Source: DTU019 sp050949825
GTDB taxonomy: Bacteria > Bacillota > Syntrophomonadia > Syntrophomonadales > Syntrophomonadaceae
Direction: 5' to 3'
Length of the DNA: 64,000 nucleotides
Assembly (NCBI GenBank): GCA_050949825.1
Contig: JBMNGL010000007.1
Location: 490,796 to 554,795 of the forward strand
A program made the position numbers and the translations under genes. How positions within the stretch are numbered: position 1 is the first letter of the stretch; every line of letters starts with the position of its first letter. The notes below the pieces were generated by a model. The model worked only from the letters and a program-made list of their open reading frames with translations. It was not told the DNA's origin and made no database searches. Shown piece by piece: positions 28,764-37,822 of this stretch.

Positions 28764-29606
28764 TTAATAATTATAGAAGCCTTTTCTGGTCTTCATTCCC
28801 AGCCAGCCGGCTCGTGTATATTGTTTCAACGGTGCTGCAGGACGATATTTTGGATCGCCGGTTTCTTCAAAAAGGGTTTCACAGACTTCCAAACATATAT
28901 CTATTCCTATCAAGTCTCCAAGAGCCAGAGGGCCCATGGGCCATCCTGCACCTTGTTTCATAGCGGTATCGATGTCGGGAACACTGGCTAAACCTTCATA
29001 TAGGATGGCAGCTGCTTCATTGATAGCCGGGATTAGGATTCTGTTTACTACGAATCCAGGGCCTTCCTTAACTTGAATGGGATTTTTGCCAATGGCGAGG
29101 GACAGTGCAAAAACATCATCAACTGTTTCCTGCGCTGTTTGAGCAGCCGCTATAACTTCTATTAACTTCATGACCTGGGCCGGGTTGAAGAAATGCATAC
29201 CTACAACTTTTTCGGGCTTCTTGTAAGCAGTGGCGATTTCAGTAATGGATAATGCTGAAGTGTTGGTAGCTACAATGATTTCATCTCCCAGGATGGCGGA
29301 AAGTTTACCGTATACATCTTTCTTAATAGACATTTTTTCCAGTACTGTTTCCAGAACAAAGTCTGCCTCAGAAATATCTTCCAACTTGACAGTACCTGTT
29401 ATTTTCAGACCATCCGCGGTTCCCGCCGGTACCTTGCCTTTTTCTTCCTGTTTGGCCACACCTTTTTTAACATTGGCAATACACCTGTCCACAACTTCCT
29501 GATAAATATCGTAGACAATGACTTCCTTTCCGGCAGCGGCAAATGCCCACACAATACCGGTTCCCATTGTGCCGGCCCCCAGAACTGCAATCTTATTAAA
29601 ATCCAT
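28764..29606 (-). CDS. hbd: 3-hydroxybutyryl-CoA dehydrogenase
   Basis: 280 residues, typical length. The NAD-binding Rossmann motif VLGAGTMGTGI is at the N-terminus, MHFFNPAQVMKLIE carries the catalytic His, and GFVVNRI introduces the C-terminal helical domain. It oxidises 3-hydroxybutyryl-CoA to acetoacetyl-CoA, feeding the thiolase downstream. The ATG at 29606 has AAGGAGG 7 bases upstream; the TTG before it is not needed. It is the first gene after the sigma-54 promoter at 29771-29786. Confidence 0.92.
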   Translation of the reverse strand: MDFNKIAVLGAGTMGTGIVWAFAAAGKEVIVYDIYQEVVDRCIANVKKGVAKQEEKGKVPAGTADGLKITGTVKLEDISEADFVLETVLEKMSIKKDVYGKLSAILGDEIIVATNTSALSITEIATAYKKPEKVVGMHFFNPAQVMKLIEVIAAAQTAQETVDDVFALSLAIGKNPIQVKEGPGFVVNRILIPAINEAAAILYEGLASVPDIDTAMKQGAGWPMGPLALGDLIGIDICLEVCETLFEETGDPKYRPAAPLKQYTRAGWLGMKTRKGFYNY

Positions 29607-29770
29607 CAATCTTTCCTCCTTAATAATTGCTTAGACAAAAGATGTTACTGTGATTTAGAGGCCCTTTAAGATAATGGTTCTGCCCTCCTTTCCCGTATGT
29701 ATAATAAGCATCTAAGTGAAATAACCATGGAGCAAAAAAATAGTCTGAAATGTATTCTTCAGACTATCAA

Positions 29771-29786
29771 TGCAATAATTATGCCA
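29771..29786 (-). promoter_or_regulatory. Sigma-54 promoter (-24/-12) of the hbd-thiolase cluster
   Basis: On the minus strand TGGCAT-N5-TTGCA matches the sigma-54 consensus with correct spacing. It is about 165 bases before hbd, downstream of a gene for a sigma-54 activator (30053-31798). Confidence 0.7.
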
Positions 29787-29978
29787 ACTCTCGTATGCGC
29801 CATAGAAGATCCGGTATTTCGGGCTTTTGTCCAACTTCACCCCTTATCCCATTATATTCCTGCGTATAATATTACAACTGTTTGCACAGGACATTTTTAA
29901 CCAAGCGACTTATTTGGTACCTTTAGAGAAGCGAACGAATTATGGACCATGCGACCTATTTAACAACCCTTACAATAT

Positions 29979-30013
29979 AAAGGGCAGAGTCAGCATTGCT
30001 GGCTCTGCCCTTT
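29979..30013 (-). terminator. Terminator hairpin downstream of the sigma-54 activator
   Basis: Arms AAAGGGCAGAGTCAGC and GCTGGCTCTGCCCTTT pair around ATT, with one G-T pair. It lies 40 bases after the stop of the minus-strand regulator and upstream of the hbd promoter, so it insulates the two. Confidence 0.65.
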
Positions 30014-30052
30014 AGTTGCCTTCGTCAGGGAGGTGCTCTTTCTTTTTGCGGA

Positions 30053-31798
30053 TTAATCTAACAACCCGTATTTGCGCATTTTACTATATAAAACCGATTT
30101 GTTAAGGCCTAATTCTTTAGCTGTCTTGGCTTTATTATAATTGGTTGATTTCAGCATTTGCTCGATCAGCTCTTTTTCCAATCTTTGCACCGAAGCATTC
30201 AAGGTAGTACACCCGTTTTCAGTAACTGCGGGTGGAAGAGCTTCACCCAACGAGGGGAAATGTTGTACATCCAAGCGGACGCCCTGCTTTAGCGAGGCCA
30301 GATTTATAGCGCGCTCCAGCAGATTCTGCAACTCCCGCACATTACCCGGCCAGTTATAATTTTGCAGCATATGCAGGGCTTCGTTGGAAATATGCGTCAC
30401 GTGGGTGTTAAGATTGGCATTGATACCATCCATTAAATAATCAACCAGCAAGGGAATATCTTCCCTTCGTTCCCGCAAAGGCGGGAGGTGCAAACGTACT
30501 ACATTCAAACGGTAGTAAAGGTCCTCTCGGAACTCGTGGTTGGCAACCATCTCCTCCAGATCGCGATTGCTGGCTGCGATAACTCTTACTTTTATGGAAA
30601 TGGGATTAGTGCCCCCCACCCTTTCAACCACCCGTTCTTGAAGCACTGAGAGTAGTTTGGTTTGCATACCGATAGGCATGTCGCCTATTTCATCCAGAAA
30701 GATGGTACCTCCTTTGGCTAGTTCGAATTTTCCTGGCTTGCCGCCTTTTTTAGCCCCGGTGAAAGCTCCTTCCTCATAACCAAACAGCTCAGATTCCAGC
30801 AAATTTTCGGGTAGAGCAGCGCAATTTACACGTACAAAAGGCCCCTCCTGTTCGCCCTGGTTATGAATGGACTGGGCAAACAATTCTTTGCCGGTTCCAC
30901 TTTCCCCGGTTATGAGAATGGTGGACCTTGTATGAGCTAATTGCTGGGCCATGGATTTGATCATGGTAAACTCGGTACTGGCTCCGATAAGATCATCAAA
31001 TTGCCAATGGGCTTGATAATGCTGGCGGAACTCCTCCTTATAGTAATTGAGTTCTTTCGCCGTTTCCTGCAGCTTATTTATAAGCATTTTTGCCTGAGAC
31101 ATATCTAAAAACAGACTTCTCCCTACCGCTCCGGTAATCTCACCATTTTTTATGATAGGGGTTCTGGTAATAATGGTGTCGCGGCCATTGACGGTCCATA
31201 TGTCAATTTTGTGTATATTACCGGTTCTTAGAACTTCCGGCAGCTTGGAATGGGGGGTTATCTCCAGGATGTGTTTTCCCACCACGTCCTCTTTTTTCAT
31301 CTCCAGCAAGTGCAGGTAGGTCTGGTTTATAAAAGTGACAATGCCGTCTTTATCAACAATCACATATATGAGGTACGGACTTTGCACCAGCACTTCCGAT
31401 ACCGTCTCATACTCCTTTTCCATACTTTGCAGCTTCTTCACGAGTAATTTGGCCCCGGCTTTATCCAGGAAAAGAGTCTGCCCCACTGCTCCAATGATTT
31501 GATCATCTTTAATCAACGGGTAGCGGGTGATTATCGTCTCACGGTCATTCACCGACCACAGGTCAACCGGGTCAGTTTTTCCGTTGCGCAGGATCCCAGG
31601 TAATTTGGAATGGGGCGTAACCTCAAGGATGTGCCGTCCCATTACTTCGTCTTTGGTTTTGTCCAACCATTGCAAGTAGGCCTGGTTGATAAACCGAATA
31701 ATGCCATGCTTGTCGACAACAACGCAAGCCATGAGGGGATTCTCCAGGATGGCTTCGGCAACTTTATACAGATTGAAACTATCACCGCATTTAGTCAT
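30053..31798 (-). CDS. Sigma-54-dependent activator with two PAS domains
   Basis: 581 residues. Two similar PAS domains stand in tandem (about 15-125 and 135-250); both contain the duplicated phrase GRHILE or GKHILE plus TPHSKLP, so they arose by duplication. Next come the sigma-54 AAA+ domain (GESGTGKE, EEGAFTGA, FLDEIGDMP) and a C-terminal Fis-type helix-turn-helix (AKTAKELGLNKSVLYSKM). The PAS domains probably sense a small ligand or redox state; there is no receiver domain. It lies next to the sigma-54 promoter of the hbd cluster, its likely target. AGGAGGG precedes the ATG. Confidence 0.9.
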   Translation of the reverse strand: MTKCGDSFNLYKVAEAILENPLMACVVVDKHGIIRFINQAYLQWLDKTKDEVMGRHILEVTPHSKLPGILRNGKTDPVDLWSVNDRETIITRYPLIKDDQIIGAVGQTLFLDKAGAKLLVKKLQSMEKEYETVSEVLVQSPYLIYVIVDKDGIVTFINQTYLHLLEMKKEDVVGKHILEITPHSKLPEVLRTGNIHKIDIWTVNGRDTIITRTPIIKNGEITGAVGRSLFLDMSQAKMLINKLQETAKELNYYKEEFRQHYQAHWQFDDLIGASTEFTMIKSMAQQLAHTRSTILITGESGTGKELFAQSIHNQGEQEGPFVRVNCAALPENLLESELFGYEEGAFTGAKKGGKPGKFELAKGGTIFLDEIGDMPIGMQTKLLSVLQERVVERVGGTNPISIKVRVIAASNRDLEEMVANHEFREDLYYRLNVVRLHLPPLRERREDIPLLVDYLMDGINANLNTHVTHISNEALHMLQNYNWPGNVRELQNLLERAINLASLKQGVRLDVQHFPSLGEALPPAVTENGCTTLNASVQRLEKELIEQMLKSTNYNKAKTAKELGLNKSVLYSKMRKYGLLD

Positions 31799-32007
31799 AG
31801 GTTAGATTGCCCTCCTGTTGCAAATAAGGTCCGTTAATATATTATATCTAAACTCCGCCAGTTGCAAAATAGTACACTATAGGGTTGGAAAATAGAACCA
31901 AATTTATACTGCCCCGGTCCCTTTCAGCCTTTTTCCCTCCTTTCATCCCTTATTAAAAATGTAACAGCCATAGAATACCCCTGATTTTACCCCGAAATAT
32001 CCATGAT

Positions 32008-32035
32008 TTGCCGGTGAAAAAGATAGTATTAATAT
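32008..32035 (+). promoter_or_regulatory. Possible sigma-A promoter of the FAD/Fe-S oxidoreductase
   Basis: TTGCCG (32008-32013) and TAATAT (32030-32035) with a 16-base spacer, about 40 bases before the gene. The surrounding 60 bases recur in pieces at 42444-42503 and 43606-43624. Confidence 0.35.
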
Positions 32036-32076
32036 TTTGATGAATGATAGAATGTAATCACAATTATAAAGGGGGG

Positions 32077-35000
32077 ATGGGTTTGAGCCGAATCGACCGC
32101 GAGACGAAGGAACAACTGAGCAACAGCTTTTCCAAGCGCGTTAGTTTTGACGAACTGGAGCGAAAGATCTATGCCCATGACATGGGAGTAATGCCTTCAA
32201 TGGTCCAACCCCTGGTAGGTGAAGCTATCCCTGATGGTATCGTGCAGCCGGAATCTGAGCAGGAACTTGTCGAACTGGTCGGTCTGGCTCGGGCCAAGAA
32301 CATCAAATTGACCCCCAGAGGCAAGGCTACCTCCGGTTATGGCGGGGTATTGCCGGTGCAGGGCGGCCTGGTGGTGGAGTTCAACCGCCTGAACCATATA
32401 ATCGATATTTCTACTGATGAGCGTACGGCGACTGTCGAACCCGGAGCTGTCTGGAAAGAAATCGAATATCATTTGAATAACCAGGGACTTACCCTGAACC
32501 TCTATCCCAGCAGTTTCCCTGCTTCCACCGTGGGCGGCTGGCTGGCCCAGGGGGGGACCGGCATCGGCGGATATGAGTTTGGGGATTTTATCGACAATGT
32601 CGTATCCGTCCGCCTGGTACAGCCTGACGGGACGGTCCGTGAACTAAAAGGGCGCGACCTGGACCTGGTATCCGGAGCCGGAGGCATTACCGGGTTCATC
32701 AGCCAGATCACCTTCCGGGTGAAGCCCTTAAAAGATATGCATATTACCGCGGTAGCCTTTGATGAGGTCGCACAGTTGGGGAATTTCATGGTGGGCTTGT
32801 ACGACCGCAAGGTGCCCCTGTGGTCGGTAACTTTCATCAATCCCGAGGCCGCCCGCATGAAGAACAAACTGCCGCCTCACCTGCATCATGGCCGTCCGGT
32901 GGACCACCCCCGGGTAGTTATACCAGAGCAATATATTGTGCTGATGGCCTGTACCGAGGATCGCTGTGATCTGATTCGGGAAGATGTCCTGGAACTGGCG
33001 GGTCGCTTTGGCGGGCAACTGCTGCCGGAAGAGATTGCCTGGCATGAGTGGGAAGGCCGCTTTGAGCCGATGCGGGCCAAACGCATTGCGCCTTCCCTGA
33101 TCCCCAGTGAGGTAGTGCTCCCGGTAGAGAACCTGGCAGCGTTTATTGCCGATATTGCCCAAGAGATAAGGCATCCATATATCATGGAAGGTTTCGCTAC
33201 CAACCGCCGCGAGTTGGTAATATTGGGCTTTATCCCCCATGATGAACGTAAATTCAATTTCAATCTGGCTTTTGGTCTCTCGCTCAGCGCGATGAAGATA
33301 GCGCAGAAATATGGTGGGAGGAACTATACGACCGGCCTGTACTTCGCTGGTTTTGCCGAGCAGATCCTGGGGCGGGAGGTGGTCGAACGCCTCCAGCAGT
33401 ACAAGCAGGAACTAGATCCGAAGGGGATTATGAACCCGGGCAAGGTTATCGATGGCAGCCTGATCGGGACCGGGCTCAATATGGCCAGTGCCTTGGAACC
33501 GGTGATCCGCATCTTCGGCAACTGGGCCCAGGGCAAAGAGGCTGGTGAGGTCTTCAAGGAGCGCAAGGGTATTTCCGGTGATATCGCCTGGTATGCCTAT
33601 GCCTGTTCCCAGTGCGGCTATTGTGTGGACCACTGCGACCAGTACTACGGACGCGGCTGGGAATCGCAATCCCCCCGCGGCAAGTGGACCTATATCAAGA
33701 TGCTGTTGGAAGGAGATGTGGAGTGGGACCAGCAGGCCGTCAACAATATGCTGGCCTGTACCACCTGTGAGATGTGCAACCGCACCTGTCAGCTGGATCT
33801 GCCCAATGAAAGCTCCTGGCTCAAACTGCGGGGATTGCTGGTCGATGGCAAAGGATATCATACCTTCCCGCCGTTTGAAATGATGGTGAATACCATGCGT
33901 CAACAGGGGAATATCTGGGGCAGTTACGCCAAAGACCGGGATGCCTGGATAACCGATGAGATCAGACCCATGGTCAAGGAAAAGGCGGAATATGTCTTCT
34001 TCCCGGGCTGCACCTCATCCTTTGTTGAACAGGATGTAGCCCGCTCTGCCGCCCTGGTGCTGAATGCGGCCGGAATCGATTATACCTATATGGGTAAAGA
34101 AGAGTTCTGCTGCGGCATTCCCATGCTCGTCTCCGGACGCTGGGAGGTCTTTGATGAAGTGGCTCGCCACAATATCGACCTGATGAAGAATACCGGGGCG
34201 GATATAATCATCACTACCTGTCCGGCCTGCTGGCTGGTCTGGGATATCTATTACCGGCACTGGGCCGAAGAACGGGGTGAGGAATATCCCTTCCATGCCA
34301 TGCATTATGCCGATATACTGGCGGAGAAGATCGATAAAGGGGAATTTACCATACCGATCGATCTGGACCGCAAATGCACCTACCACGACCCCTGCCACAT
34401 GGGACGAGCCGGGGTACGCTTCGAAGGACCGCGGACCCTGATCAATGCCATACCGGGCAGCAATTTCCGGGAGATGCGCTTTAACCAGATGGATGCCCAC
34501 TGCTGCGGAGCGGTTTTGACGTTGGTCGCCGATCCGGATGTAGCCGAGGACATAGGGGCGAAAAGGTTGCATGAGGCCATCGATACCGGAGCGGATACCC
34601 TGATCACGGCCTGCCCCTGTTGCCGGGTGCAGTTGAAGCGCTCGCGAGATCTGCGGGATCTGCCTATCGAGATCCGTGATTTGGCTACCCTGACCGCTGA
34701 GGCGTTGGGATTTAAGGTCGAGCCTTCCGACGCGGTAGTAGATGAGAAATGGGGTGTATTCGAGGCGATGATCCGCCTGATGACCCCCTGGGGCATGGCC
34801 GACCTGATGGCGACCATGATACCGGACATGATCGCTGCTATGCCGGAAATGTACAAGAACATGATGCAGATGGTTATGAAGGCCCCGGACGTATTCAAGG
34901 AGCCTATGATCACTATGATGAAGAGTGTAATGCCCGGTCTTTTCCCCAAACTGATGCCGGAAATAATGCCCAGGGTAATGCCGAAGATGTTGGACAAGGT

Positions 35001-35148
35001 GGCGGAGGCCATCCCCATGCCGGACTATATGCTGGAACAGATGCCGGATCTCATGCCCAGGACCATGGAGGTCCTGATGCCCAAAATGCTGGACGAAATC
35101 ATACCCTACTTCATGCCCCATATGGAAGAGTATTTGAGAGGGCAATAA
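32077..35148 (+). CDS. FAD-linked/Fe-S (GlcD-GlcF/HdrD-like) oxidoreductase with Met-Pro-rich tail
   Basis: About 1023 residues combining several domains. An FAD-binding type 4 domain is near the N-terminus (LTPRGKATSGYGG, AQGGTGIGGYEFG), then a C-terminal FAD-oxidase cap. Two 4Fe-4S motifs (CSQCGYCVDHC, CTTCEMCNRTC) follow around residues 510-590, then two CCG cysteine-rich domains (FPGC with EEFCCGIP; YHDPCHMGR with HCCGAV). The domain set is that of a glycolate/lactate or acyl-CoA-linked dehydrogenase that passes electrons to Fe-S clusters. The last ~100 residues are very rich in Met and Pro (repeated LMPxxMP). Start is uncertain: ATG 32077 touches the GGGGGG site, while TTG 32083 has better spacing. 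Substrate unknown. Confidence 0.8.
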   Translation: MGLSRIDRETKEQLSNSFSKRVSFDELERKIYAHDMGVMPSMVQPLVGEAIPDGIVQPESEQELVELVGLARAKNIKLTPRGKATSGYGGVLPVQGGLVVEFNRLNHIIDISTDERTATVEPGAVWKEIEYHLNNQGLTLNLYPSSFPASTVGGWLAQGGTGIGGYEFGDFIDNVVSVRLVQPDGTVRELKGRDLDLVSGAGGITGFISQITFRVKPLKDMHITAVAFDEVAQLGNFMVGLYDRKVPLWSVTFINPEAARMKNKLPPHLHHGRPVDHPRVVIPEQYIVLMACTEDRCDLIREDVLELAGRFGGQLLPEEIAWHEWEGRFEPMRAKRIAPSLIPSEVVLPVENLAAFIADIAQEIRHPYIMEGFATNRRELVILGFIPHDERKFNFNLAFGLSLSAMKIAQKYGGRNYTTGLYFAGFAEQILGREVVERLQQYKQELDPKGIMNPGKVIDGSLIGTGLNMASALEPVIRIFGNWAQGKEAGEVFKERKGISGDIAWYAYACSQCGYCVDHCDQYYGRGWESQSPRGKWTYIKMLLEGDVEWDQQAVNNMLACTTCEMCNRTCQLDLPNESSWLKLRGLLVDGKGYHTFPPFEMMVNTMRQQGNIWGSYAKDRDAWITDEIRPMVKEKAEYVFFPGCTSSFVEQDVARSAALVLNAAGIDYTYMGKEEFCCGIPMLVSGRWEVFDEVARHNIDLMKNTGADIIITTCPACWLVWDIYYRHWAEERGEEYPFHAMHYADILAEKIDKGEFTIPIDLDRKCTYHDPCHMGRAGVRFEGPRTLINAIPGSNFREMRFNQMDAHCCGAVLTLVADPDVAEDIGAKRLHEAIDTGADTLITACPCCRVQLKRSRDLRDLPIEIRDLATLTAEALGFKVEPSDAVVDEKWGVFEAMIRLMTPWGMADLMATMIPDMIAAMPEMYKNMMQMVMKAPDVFKEPMITMMKSVMPGLFPKLMPEIMPRVMPKMLDKVAEAIPMPDYMLEQMPDLMPRTMEVLMPKMLDEIIPYFMPHMEEYLRGQ

Positions 35149-35175
35149 ATATATTAGGGGCTAGAAAATAATGAT

Positions 35176-35231
35176 ATGCTCCCCTCCAAGCAGACGGTTG
35201 CCATAACTGCTGCAAAGAGGGGAGCATTTTT
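35176..35231 (+). terminator. Terminator of the FAD/Fe-S oxidoreductase gene
   Basis: ATGCTCCCCTC (35176-35186) pairs exactly with GAGGGGAGCAT (35217-35227), followed by TTTTTAT. It lies 28 bases after the stop. Confidence 0.75.
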
Positions 35232-35244
35232 ATGCTGCAATAAA

Positions 35245-35270
35245 TCCGGGGTCAGTCCCCGGACATATTC
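35245..35270. repeat. Palindromic dispersed repeat, copy 2 (left arm truncated)
   Basis: TCCGGGG, then a short spacer, then a complete right arm GTCCCCGGACATATTC. The outer half of the left arm is missing. It follows the terminator of the oxidoreductase gene. Confidence 0.7.
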
Positions 35271-35492
35271 AACAAAACCACTGGCGATTGCAGCGGCAAG
35301 GTGGGAGCTCAGGTGGTAACTCGGGAAGTTGAAAATTTTGGCCTGGCTTAGAAGGTCGAAAGGGGTAAGGGGTCTCCGTTTTATTGCTATTTGCTAAGGG
35401 TTTTCTGGGTGCGAAACTTTTTTACAGGAAAACAGGGAATGGAACTGCTAATTCATAGGGGTATAGAGAAAGGGGTAGAGAATTCTTGGAAA

Positions 35493-35522
35493 ATATTACG
35501 TAATAGTTTAATATTATGTAAT
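35493..35522. promoter_or_regulatory. Repeated ATTACGTAAT-type sites before the TPR lipoprotein
   Basis: TATTACGTAATA (35493-35504) is palindromic and is followed by the variant TATTATGTAAT (35512-35522) and by CATTACGTTAAT further on. They look like operator sites in the AT-rich leader 80-110 bases before 35600. No known regulator is assigned. The rest of the 35271-35599 gap holds nothing I can recognise. Confidence 0.4.
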
Positions 35523-35599
35523 GTGTTTTGTAGGTATTATTAATTACCCAACATTACGTTAATACAATATTTACACCAGGGGAGAGGGGAAAGAATCAA

Positions 35600-37213
35600 A
35601 TGGGGTTTAAAAAACGTATAGCATGGTTGCTTTTACTGTTTCTGATGCTTTCAATAATCGTGGCCGGATGCACTAACGGTAAGACTGCCAGCGCCGAAGT
35701 AGGGCAGAAGCTGGAACTGGCCATAAAATACCTGAGTGAACAGAAATACGAACAAGCAGTGCTGGCATATCAGGAAGTAATCAAAATAGACAGCAAGAAT
35801 GTTACTGCCTACAAAGGTCTAAGCCTGGCCTATGTGCTGCAAGAAAAAACAGGTGAGGCAGAACAGGCTATACAGGACGGTTTAAAGGCGGTGCCGCAAA
35901 ATATCCAATTGCAGTTAGCTCTGGCCGGATTGATGCTGGACCAGGATAAAGCAGACAAAGCGGAAGCCATATATAAAGAAATCCTCAGTAAAGAAAATCC
36001 CCCTGTATCAGCATATCAAGCCTATACATATTACCTGAGCCAGTCAGGCAAGCAGGCAGATGCCATAGACCTATTGGAGCAGGCGGTTGGCAAAAATAGC
36101 ATAGAATACAAGCTGAACTCCATGCTGGCTGAGCTTTACTTCAAGAACGGAAACAAAGAAAAAGCCCTGGCCTCCATAAACAAATCCCTGACCGAAGAAC
36201 CCAATCAATCATCATCCTACATACTATTAGCAGAAATTTATAAAGACAAATGGGAAGAGCTAATAACATTGGCTGACCAGTATATACAGCAGAACCAGTC
36301 CAATACCGGGCAAATGTTGAAAATGTCGGCTTTATCAGGTATGGGTAAATATGAAGATTTGATCAAACTATATGAAGATCTACCAACGGATTTTAAAGAT
36401 AACCCCAGGACAAGATTCATTACTGCCCAGGCTTATTCAAAGCTAGGCAAGAAGGATGAATCTATTGAACTGCTGAAGCCGATAAATATAACCAACCTGA
36501 AAGATGCTGGAATTATAGCTGACCTGGCTAATATCTACCTCGAATTAGGAGACAAGGATAATGCCCGCAAAATTGCGATGCAGGGTATTGCAGCAGATGA
36601 AGCAGTGATAGAGAACTATGTAGTAATGTATAAGAGTTGTGAGAGCGAAGATAAGAAACTGGCTCAAGTGTGGGCATACAAATATGTGCTTGCCAGTTCT
36701 TTATCGTATAAAGGTAGTCTTTCCAAATTGGCAGACTATGAATTAGTACCTGGCTCCCAAACTCAATCAGAAGAAGAATTAACCTCCAAAAAAATTATAT
36801 CAAGAATAGTAAGGGATAAAACATGGGCCGACAGGGTTCATCCAAAGTCTCCGCAATCAAATTCCCTGGTTTACCTGGACACGAAAAACAATATTGCTTA
36901 TCAAGGTTATGCTCAAAAATCCGATAATTGGAAGCCTTTTATTAAAAGATATCATTCACCCACAATTTATACAAAAGATAATATACCGGCAAGCGCACTT
37001 GATAATATAAACCGCAATTATGATGGAGGCTGGAATAAATTCTTATCCGACCAGGGTAACCCTTTTAATAAGATTATCCTGGTATGCGGAGGCGGAATTA
37101 CAGGAAAAATTAACTGGCCAAACCCAGTTATCATTGAAGATAATATCCCCTTGGAAGGACATTTGCAAAAAGCAGGATACCCAATTGAGAACATAACTTT
37201 TGTAGATATGTAA
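35600..37213 (+). CDS. TPR-repeat lipoprotein, paralogue 1
   Basis: 537 residues. A lipoprotein signal peptide (hydrophobic residues 8-20, lipobox IVAGC with Cys24) places it outside the membrane. Residues about 35-360 are tetratricopeptide repeats (for example YLSEQKYEQAVLAYQEVIKID). The ~160-residue C-terminus is non-repetitive and has no family I recognise. The ATG at 35600 has GGGGAGAGGGGA upstream. A close paralogue lies at 37823, with a macro-domain gene between. Probably part of a cell-surface sensing or assembly module with the downstream membrane kinase (inference from context). Confidence 0.8.
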   Translation: MGFKKRIAWLLLLFLMLSIIVAGCTNGKTASAEVGQKLELAIKYLSEQKYEQAVLAYQEVIKIDSKNVTAYKGLSLAYVLQEKTGEAEQAIQDGLKAVPQNIQLQLALAGLMLDQDKADKAEAIYKEILSKENPPVSAYQAYTYYLSQSGKQADAIDLLEQAVGKNSIEYKLNSMLAELYFKNGNKEKALASINKSLTEEPNQSSSYILLAEIYKDKWEELITLADQYIQQNQSNTGQMLKMSALSGMGKYEDLIKLYEDLPTDFKDNPRTRFITAQAYSKLGKKDESIELLKPINITNLKDAGIIADLANIYLELGDKDNARKIAMQGIAADEAVIENYVVMYKSCESEDKKLAQVWAYKYVLASSLSYKGSLSKLADYELVPGSQTQSEEELTSKKIISRIVRDKTWADRVHPKSPQSNSLVYLDTKNNIAYQGYAQKSDNWKPFIKRYHSPTIYTKDNIPASALDNINRNYDGGWNKFLSDQGNPFNKIILVCGGGITGKINWPNPVIIEDNIPLEGHLQKAGYPIENITFVDM

Positions 37214-37299
37214 TTACCTATTTATTGCAAAGGATGACCTGGAAACCGGGTCATAAGGGAAGGTTCATGTTCATTACAATAGGAGGCATTGATAGTTAT

Positions 37300-37761
37300 A
37301 TGGAAGTAACTGTAGTTAATGGCAACATATTAGACCAAAAGGTAGAAGTAATTGTCAATGCATGGAACAGAAACCTATTTCCATGGTGGCTACTTTTACC
37401 CCAGGGAGTTTCGGGTGCTATAAAAAAGAAAGCAGGGGTAAGACCTTTTAACGAATTGATAAAATATGGGATTTTGCCATTAGGGGAAGCAGTAGTAACC
37501 AGTGCAGGCAAGCTGAATTATAAGGCTATTATACACGTTGCGGGTATAAATCTGTTATGGAGAGCATCCGAAAAGTCTATTAGGTTATCAGTAAGGAATG
37601 CACTTGGTATTGCTGAGAAAAACGACTACAAAAGCATTGCATTTCCTGTAATTGGTGCTGGCTCTGGAGGATTTAATATAAATAAGTCTATCGAAATCAT
37701 GAAAAATGAAATTAATAAATATAACTATGATTTTACCGTAATAATTGTCGTAAAAAGATAA
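37300..37761 (+). CDS. Macro domain protein
   Basis: 153 residues made up of one macro domain: VVNGNILDQKVEVIVNAWN at the start, GVSGAIKKKAG, and FPVIGAGSGGFN later. The residues that line the ADP-ribose pocket in the family are therefore present. It should bind, and may hydrolyse, ADP-ribose or a related nucleotide. The ATG at 37300 is preceded by AGGAGG at a long spacing of 13; in-frame upstream starts exist but would add non-macro sequence. It sits between two paralogous TPR lipoproteins, so probably was inserted between them or travelled with a duplication. Confidence 0.78.
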   Translation: MEVTVVNGNILDQKVEVIVNAWNRNLFPWWLLLPQGVSGAIKKKAGVRPFNELIKYGILPLGEAVVTSAGKLNYKAIIHVAGINLLWRASEKSIRLSVRNALGIAEKNDYKSIAFPVIGAGSGGFNINKSIEIMKNEINKYNYDFTVIIVVKR

Positions 37762-37822
37762 TATATCACCAATGTCATCAAGAATAAAAGGTTATAAACT
37801 TGCTAAAGGATGGAGAAGGAGA

